The position numbers and the translations under genes are program-made. The notes beneath the pieces are model-generated. The model saw nothing but the letters and a program-made list of their open reading frames with translations, ran no database searches and was not told the DNA's origin. A stretch of DNA of 32,068 bases. Source: Seminavis robusta. Lineage: Eukaryota > Bacillariophyta > Bacillariophyceae > Naviculales > Naviculaceae. This document shows positions 28,292 to 32,068 of the stretch, piece after piece. How positions within the stretch are numbered: the stretch's first letter is position 1; each line of letters starts with the position of its first letter. The stretch is taken from positions 1 through 32,068 of the forward strand of contig CAICTM010001300.1 in assembly GCA_903772945.1 (NCBI GenBank), read 5' to 3'.

Positions 28292-29899
28292 ATGTCTGAA
28301 TTGAGAATGGAGTACAACAAGTCTTCCAAGTCTTCTCGTTCCTCCAAGTCGGGCAGTCAGAGCGGAAAGAGCAAAGGGATGTTCACGTCTTACTTCCGCA
28401 ACAAGCAACGTCGGGATGCCGAGAAGAAGGAAGAACGACGACAATTAGCCGAAGAAAAGCTGAGAGTCATGTTGGCTCCGGTGCAATTCAGTGAGGAAGA
28501 AGAAGAGCGATTGCGAGAACTCAAACGGTACAAACGATGGAAGAAACTCCAACAAGAACAAGAAGAACGCCAACGTGAGCTCAAATCCAAAGCCATGCCA
28601 TCAATCCCAGAAACTCAAATAGTTACTTCAGTAACACTGGAGGATGAAATTCTCGTTCCAAAACCATTGCCAAGACGAAGACGCCACAGTAAAAGCAGAC
28701 GACCAATGGTCTACACACAACGAATCGTCCAACAAACCATGAAAGCACTTCATCAACATACATGGGAACAACGAGTGGCAGTGGTCACGTCACTGATGGC
28801 ACTGCTATTTATCAGTCTACACGCCGATATACTGGGACCCAGAGTGTTGCCCCAACAACTCTTTCTCGACAATAGTCAAGTGCCGTGGTACATTATTGTA
28901 CTCAAAGACTGGGGCACGTTTTGTCACATCAGTACCTGCTCGCTGATCCATTTCGCACTCTGCGATATTTCACTCATTTACGCCTTTGAGTCCATTGAGG
29001 TTGGAAAAAAGACGGGTCCCAAAGTCAAGGAATTCTACCGAGAAAAGGTACATGTTGTTGTTGCGGCACTCTCGGGAGGAATTGTGGCACTTAGCATCTG
29101 CAAGGCGCTCCTGGAGGCATGGTTCCGCATGTTGCGAGAATTGCTCGAAACAGCCATTAGTTTGGTGGGTCATGGAAAGGGAGCTTGCGCTTCTCTCTAT
29201 CATCACATTGGAAATGCTCCACAACATATTCTCAATGGTCTCGCCAAGCTGGGACACATTGCCATGCGGCCGTCCGAATGGATCTCCTCCGTCTGTTCGG
29301 GACTCGCACGCTTGCTCACGGGGCTCTGTATTTGGGTTCTTGCTGTAGTGATCCCATTTGATTCCGATGATCGACCCTTGGTGATGCGCATGATGATGGC
29401 TCGATCCCACGAGGATCCCAAACAACATGAGCAAACAGCCGCGGCACTGCATGAACACGACAACAACTCGACTATGGGGGAGACAATTGCCGCATTGAAT
29501 GCGACACTGATCAACATAACACTCAACAACAGCAATGCAACTCTGGTCAACATGCCAAAGGCAGAAGATGTCATTTACTGGCGCAATGATGCCTTTGAGA
29601 CTTGTCGGTATCTGCTCTCGCATTCTGCCTTTTTCCTAGTGTCACTGCTGGTCGCCATGCATTATTACACTCGAGGCTACCGGCACAAGTGCCAAAATTC
29701 TGCCTTGCCGGGAATGAGGGGCAACGATGAGGCCTCCTTTCTGGAGGACCACAGCTCTATTCGAACAACACCGTCGTTGGCTCGTGATGAAACGGAACTA
29801 CATGCAAACCTGTCGTCGGACACGTCCATGGAAACATCGTCCACCATTGCCGCAACGAGACCAACCTCCATTACAGTCACAATTGCAGCGGATTACTAA
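28292..29899 (+). CDS. Multi-pass membrane protein with a charged coiled-coil N-terminus
   Basis: Start chosen at the first ATG (28292, MSELRMEYNK); 535 aa, single exon. Residues 10-30 are Ser/Lys-rich. 38-100 are strongly charged (Glu/Arg/Lys) with coiled-coil character, and 125-140 are basic. About five hydrophobic segments follow, at roughly 162-180, 213-233, 253-270, 337-355 and 439-457. Between the last two lies a loop with several N-glycosylation sequons (NNST, NAT, NIT, NNS, NAT), so that loop probably faces the ER lumen or outside. That places the long N-terminus in the cytosol if the segment count is right. The C-terminus is Ser/Thr-rich. No transporter or enzyme signature recognised. 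Confidence 0.85.
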   Translation: MSELRMEYNKSSKSSRSSKSGSQSGKSKGMFTSYFRNKQRRDAEKKEERRQLAEEKLRVMLAPVQFSEEEEERLRELKRYKRWKKLQQEQEERQRELKSKAMPSIPETQIVTSVTLEDEILVPKPLPRRRRHSKSRRPMVYTQRIVQQTMKALHQHTWEQRVAVVTSLMALLFISLHADILGPRVLPQQLFLDNSQVPWYIIVLKDWGTFCHISTCSLIHFALCDISLIYAFESIEVGKKTGPKVKEFYREKVHVVVAALSGGIVALSICKALLEAWFRMLRELLETAISLVGHGKGACASLYHHIGNAPQHILNGLAKLGHIAMRPSEWISSVCSGLARLLTGLCIWVLAVVIPFDSDDRPLVMRMMMARSHEDPKQHEQTAAALHEHDNNSTMGETIAALNATLINITLNNSNATLVNMPKAEDVIYWRNDAFETCRYLLSHSAFFLVSLLVAMHYYTRGYRHKCQNSALPGMRGNDEASFLEDHSSIRTTPSLARDETELHANLSSDTSMETSSTIAATRPTSITVTIAADY

Positions 29900-30850
29900 G
29901 GACAAAGCGTGGAACAAAGCAAGGAAATATGACGTGGCTGATTTTCGCAAGAGGACTTTCTGGGTGGGATTTAGTCTGTTCGATGGGAAAGAGCTGTCAG
30001 GAAGTTCAGTGCGCAAGCTGATGAAAGGAAGAGGGTGTCGAAGGATGGAAACTAGAAGCCTTTCGGTCGCGAAAGTACCTTTGGACACAATGAACACACA
30101 ACAAACGTACCGTAGCCAGACACAGGGGAGTCGGAAATTCATTGTTTCCTGGTGATTGAAACAGATTGGTGTTTCTTGTTCAACTCTGCCTGCGTATGAA
30201 TCCGTTGCATAGAGCAGGCAAAGAAATCCAACGCGCAGGCTGTGGGTTGTCAGTCGTATCACATTCCTTTTATTACAAGTGACTCCGTCACTCAATCTAT
30301 AGTTGCAACAGCATTGTCTGTAGTAGCAAGAAATTTCTAGGGAGTGTTGTCTCACTGCACACATAGTTTCCCGCATTGCTTGCTCGCTAGGGCAGCAGTA
30401 CCTCTACTACTAACGGTAGCTGGTACGTTGGTCACCTCGAGTATGTTCCGATTTCAAGTCACCGTACTAGCTACAGCGAATCAACTTACTTGCTGGCTAC
30501 AACGGCTCTAGCTAGCTGGTTTTAGCTGGCTGAGCGTGCGTGATCTAGAATGAAAGAAAACCGGACCGCAACCTGGCTGGTGGATGACTGGGTAGCATCA
30601 TCTATCGAAGGCGCCACGCGGCACGGTGGACAAGTTGTGCTCAGAGGTACGGTAGCCTCAAAATTGGCTTATAACAAATATCAAAGGCACCACCAGGGTG
30701 ACTTGCTAGCTATCAGCGAGCTAGCTAGTTGTAATGACGAACTTGAATGATTGAATGATTCGATTCTACATGTACAGGGCACATGTAGCTATAGTATATG
30801 GATTCGATTCAATTCCTAAGCTACCGTGTACCTTGTAGTCTCTACTATAG
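29900..30850. other. 3' flank of the membrane-protein gene and repeat DNA
   Basis: No gene. 29900-30170 is open in one plus-strand frame but lacks protein-like composition. 30415-30620 is the right copy of the bracketing direct repeat. CTAGCTAG words occur at 30508-30520 and 30705-30730. Confidence 0.4.
30415..30620. repeat. Right copy of the direct repeat bracketing the membrane-protein gene
   Basis: TACGTTGGTCACC, GAGTATGTT (30423-30448) and CTGGCTGGTGGATGACTGG, GTAGCATCATCTATCGAAGGC (30573-30613) match 27414-27838 in order and orientation. Confidence 0.6.
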
Positions 30851-31263
30851 TCAAACAAGGTGGTACTATACTGTATCAAATGCACAAACAGCGGCATGGA
30901 ATACATAGGCACAACCCAACGTAATATCAAACTTCGAACCAACGAACACTTCAAAGACGCCATAGACCTCATGGACAATGACCAAAAACGGACTCATTCG
31001 CAAAACACTTCGCCGACCAATTCAAAATGATGAAACCGGTAAACAAAGAGCTCCTGCGGAACAGCGTCCAAGTGAGCGTTCTATGGCAAGGTAACCCCAT
31101 CAGCTGTGTCAAAACCTTCCGGACGCGACACTGCCAACTTTGCAACAAGGAAAGACTTGAAATACTTCGACGTTCTCGAGAATCACCAGAAACAATGATC
31201 AACACACGCAACGAAATCTACGGCGCCTGCCGACACAATCCAAAGTTTCACAAGTACATATAA
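30851..31263 (+). pseudogene. GIY-YIG-like endonuclease fragment of a retroelement, frameshifted
   Basis: From 30851 the frame reads VLYCIKCTNSG, then MEYIGTTQRNIKLRTNEHF: a degenerate GIY (VLY), a YIG, an Arg after about ten residues and a following His/Glu region, the order found in GIY-YIG nucleases. At about 30986-30992, in an AAAAA run, the reading moves by one base into DSFAKHFADQF, then VLWQGNPISCVKTF, CQLCNKERLEIL and EIYGACRHNPKFHKYI, ending at 31263. This is the tail I recall at the C-terminus of reverse transcriptases of diatom Penelope/LINE-type elements. No reverse transcriptase domain is upstream (stop at 30848), so it is a 5'-truncated, broken relic. Confidence 0.7.
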
Positions 31264-32068
31264 TTTAGCCCAGCACTGATGAGTCTCACAGAGGAGATGA
31301 AAGAGTCATGCCAAAACCAAAAAGTAACCACAGAGGCCGAAGCCTGTGTTTTAGCGATTTGGCGGTTGGTGACCTGTTTCAGTAAAATTTACTTAATCCA
31401 GTCACTCTTTGCTAAAATCGTATGAGTCTAGCTCGTAGTAGACCACGCAGTTTCCCTTGATTTGACCCCAAAAAATAAAGGAGACGACATCATTCGACGA
31501 GACTACCGTGGGACAGCAAACTGAGAGTAAACCACACACATGAGATTGAAATGAAAGTCATGGAGGAAATGAATCTCTACTCTAGTAGTTGGAGAGAAGT
31601 AAGTAGCCACTAGCTAGCTAGTAGAGCCAGACATTGATCCTGAGTCGAGTCGAGTCGAGTCGGGCGCAACCACAAAGGTAGCCAGAAAGGAAGGGTTACC
31701 GTAAGGTTGGCACATTTAAGCTGTTATTAGAGCCAACCAAGCAAAAACTGCCAGAGTTGAATACTCCCAATAAAGCGAAGAGAACAGGATGGTACACTTT
31801 GTAGACATCCGTTGTTTGGCAGGGAGACGCCACAACTGTATCGAGTTTGACAATCCTACCATTATTCACTATCTTGAAACTAGCTAGCTAGTGCTGACTC
31901 TAGCTAGGAAAGTTATGGGGGTACTGGTAATAGGTATGAAACTGTGGGTAACAGGCACCGTTGCCCAAATAGAGTCGGCACGTTGTTTTCAGCCTGATTC
32001 AGTTCCCTTTACATGACTCAGCTGCGTGGGAGTAGGGGCTGTGGTACTGTGGCTATCTCTTCTCTTTT
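31264..32068. other. 3' end of the window, no gene seen
   Basis: Repetitive AT-rich DNA with TAGCTAGCTAG words (31610-31622, 31880-31892) and a (GAGTC)4 microsatellite at 31642-31661. No open frame with protein-like content. Confidence 0.5.
31642..31661. repeat. (GAGTC)4 microsatellite
   Basis: Four consecutive GAGTC units followed by a GGGC break. Confidence 0.8.

Noticed and set aside
28970..29623. A 217-codon antisense open frame
   Set aside because: Complement of the membrane-protein gene; no domain or start context.
1..32068. tRNA or rRNA genes
   Set aside because: No cloverleaf-compatible A and B boxes or rRNA-like conserved stretches were found by eye on either strand.

Overview
The window looks like nuclear DNA from a diatom, probably a pennate species. 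The evidence is GT-AG genes with short introns (76-280 bp), a DUF6824-like domain fused to a STAND-type ATPase (a diatom-type architecture), long TE-rich intergenic DNA, and abundant CTAGCTAG and TACCGG words. Seminavis-like genomes come to mind, but the species cannot be fixed from sequence alone. I saw no rRNA, tRNA, CRISPR array or bacterial operon.

Layout. (1) 1-3.6 kb: a minus-strand gene with a SANT/Myb-like N-terminal domain behind a phase-1 intron and about ten copies of an LLSQQEW repeat. A pair of compensating frame changes throws its middle out of frame. (2) 3.6-5.9 kb: non-coding DNA with two foldback/MITE-like elements. One is 400 bp with a minisatellite core; the other is built from 18-bp near-palindromes. 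(3) 5.94-10.62 kb: a complete-looking mariner-type transposon. It has 28-bp TIRs (26/28 identical), TA at both ends and a DD39D transposase split in two by an ATGA overlap. It also holds three unrecognised small genes, two of them divergent around an E2F-like palindrome. (4) 11.5-13.1 kb: an intact paralogue of gene 1 with the same domain and the same intron phase. (5) 15.5-19.95 kb: a five-exon plus-strand gene (1,306 aa predicted) of DUF6824-like domain, STAND/AAA ATPase and TPR-like C-terminus. (6) 22.7-24.1 kb: a CAMK-like Ser/Thr kinase with all catalytic motifs. (7) 24.5-25.4 kb: a decayed, duplicated Met/Gly-rich gene fragment. (8) 25.9-26.6 kb: a small protein with an AT-hook-like motif. 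(9) 28.3-29.9 kb: a multi-pass membrane protein with a charged, coiled-coil-prone N-terminus, bracketed by direct repeats. (10) 30.85-31.26 kb: a broken GIY-YIG-like endonuclease fragment from a retroelement.

The genes do not form a pathway. Three look like signalling or regulation (kinase, STAND ATPase, the SANT-like pair) and the rest are mobile DNA or unknown. The strongest candidate for something undescribed is the 4.7-kb mariner element with passenger genes. Single-base frame breaks recur in at least five places, two of them in A-runs, so decay and assembly error must both be considered.
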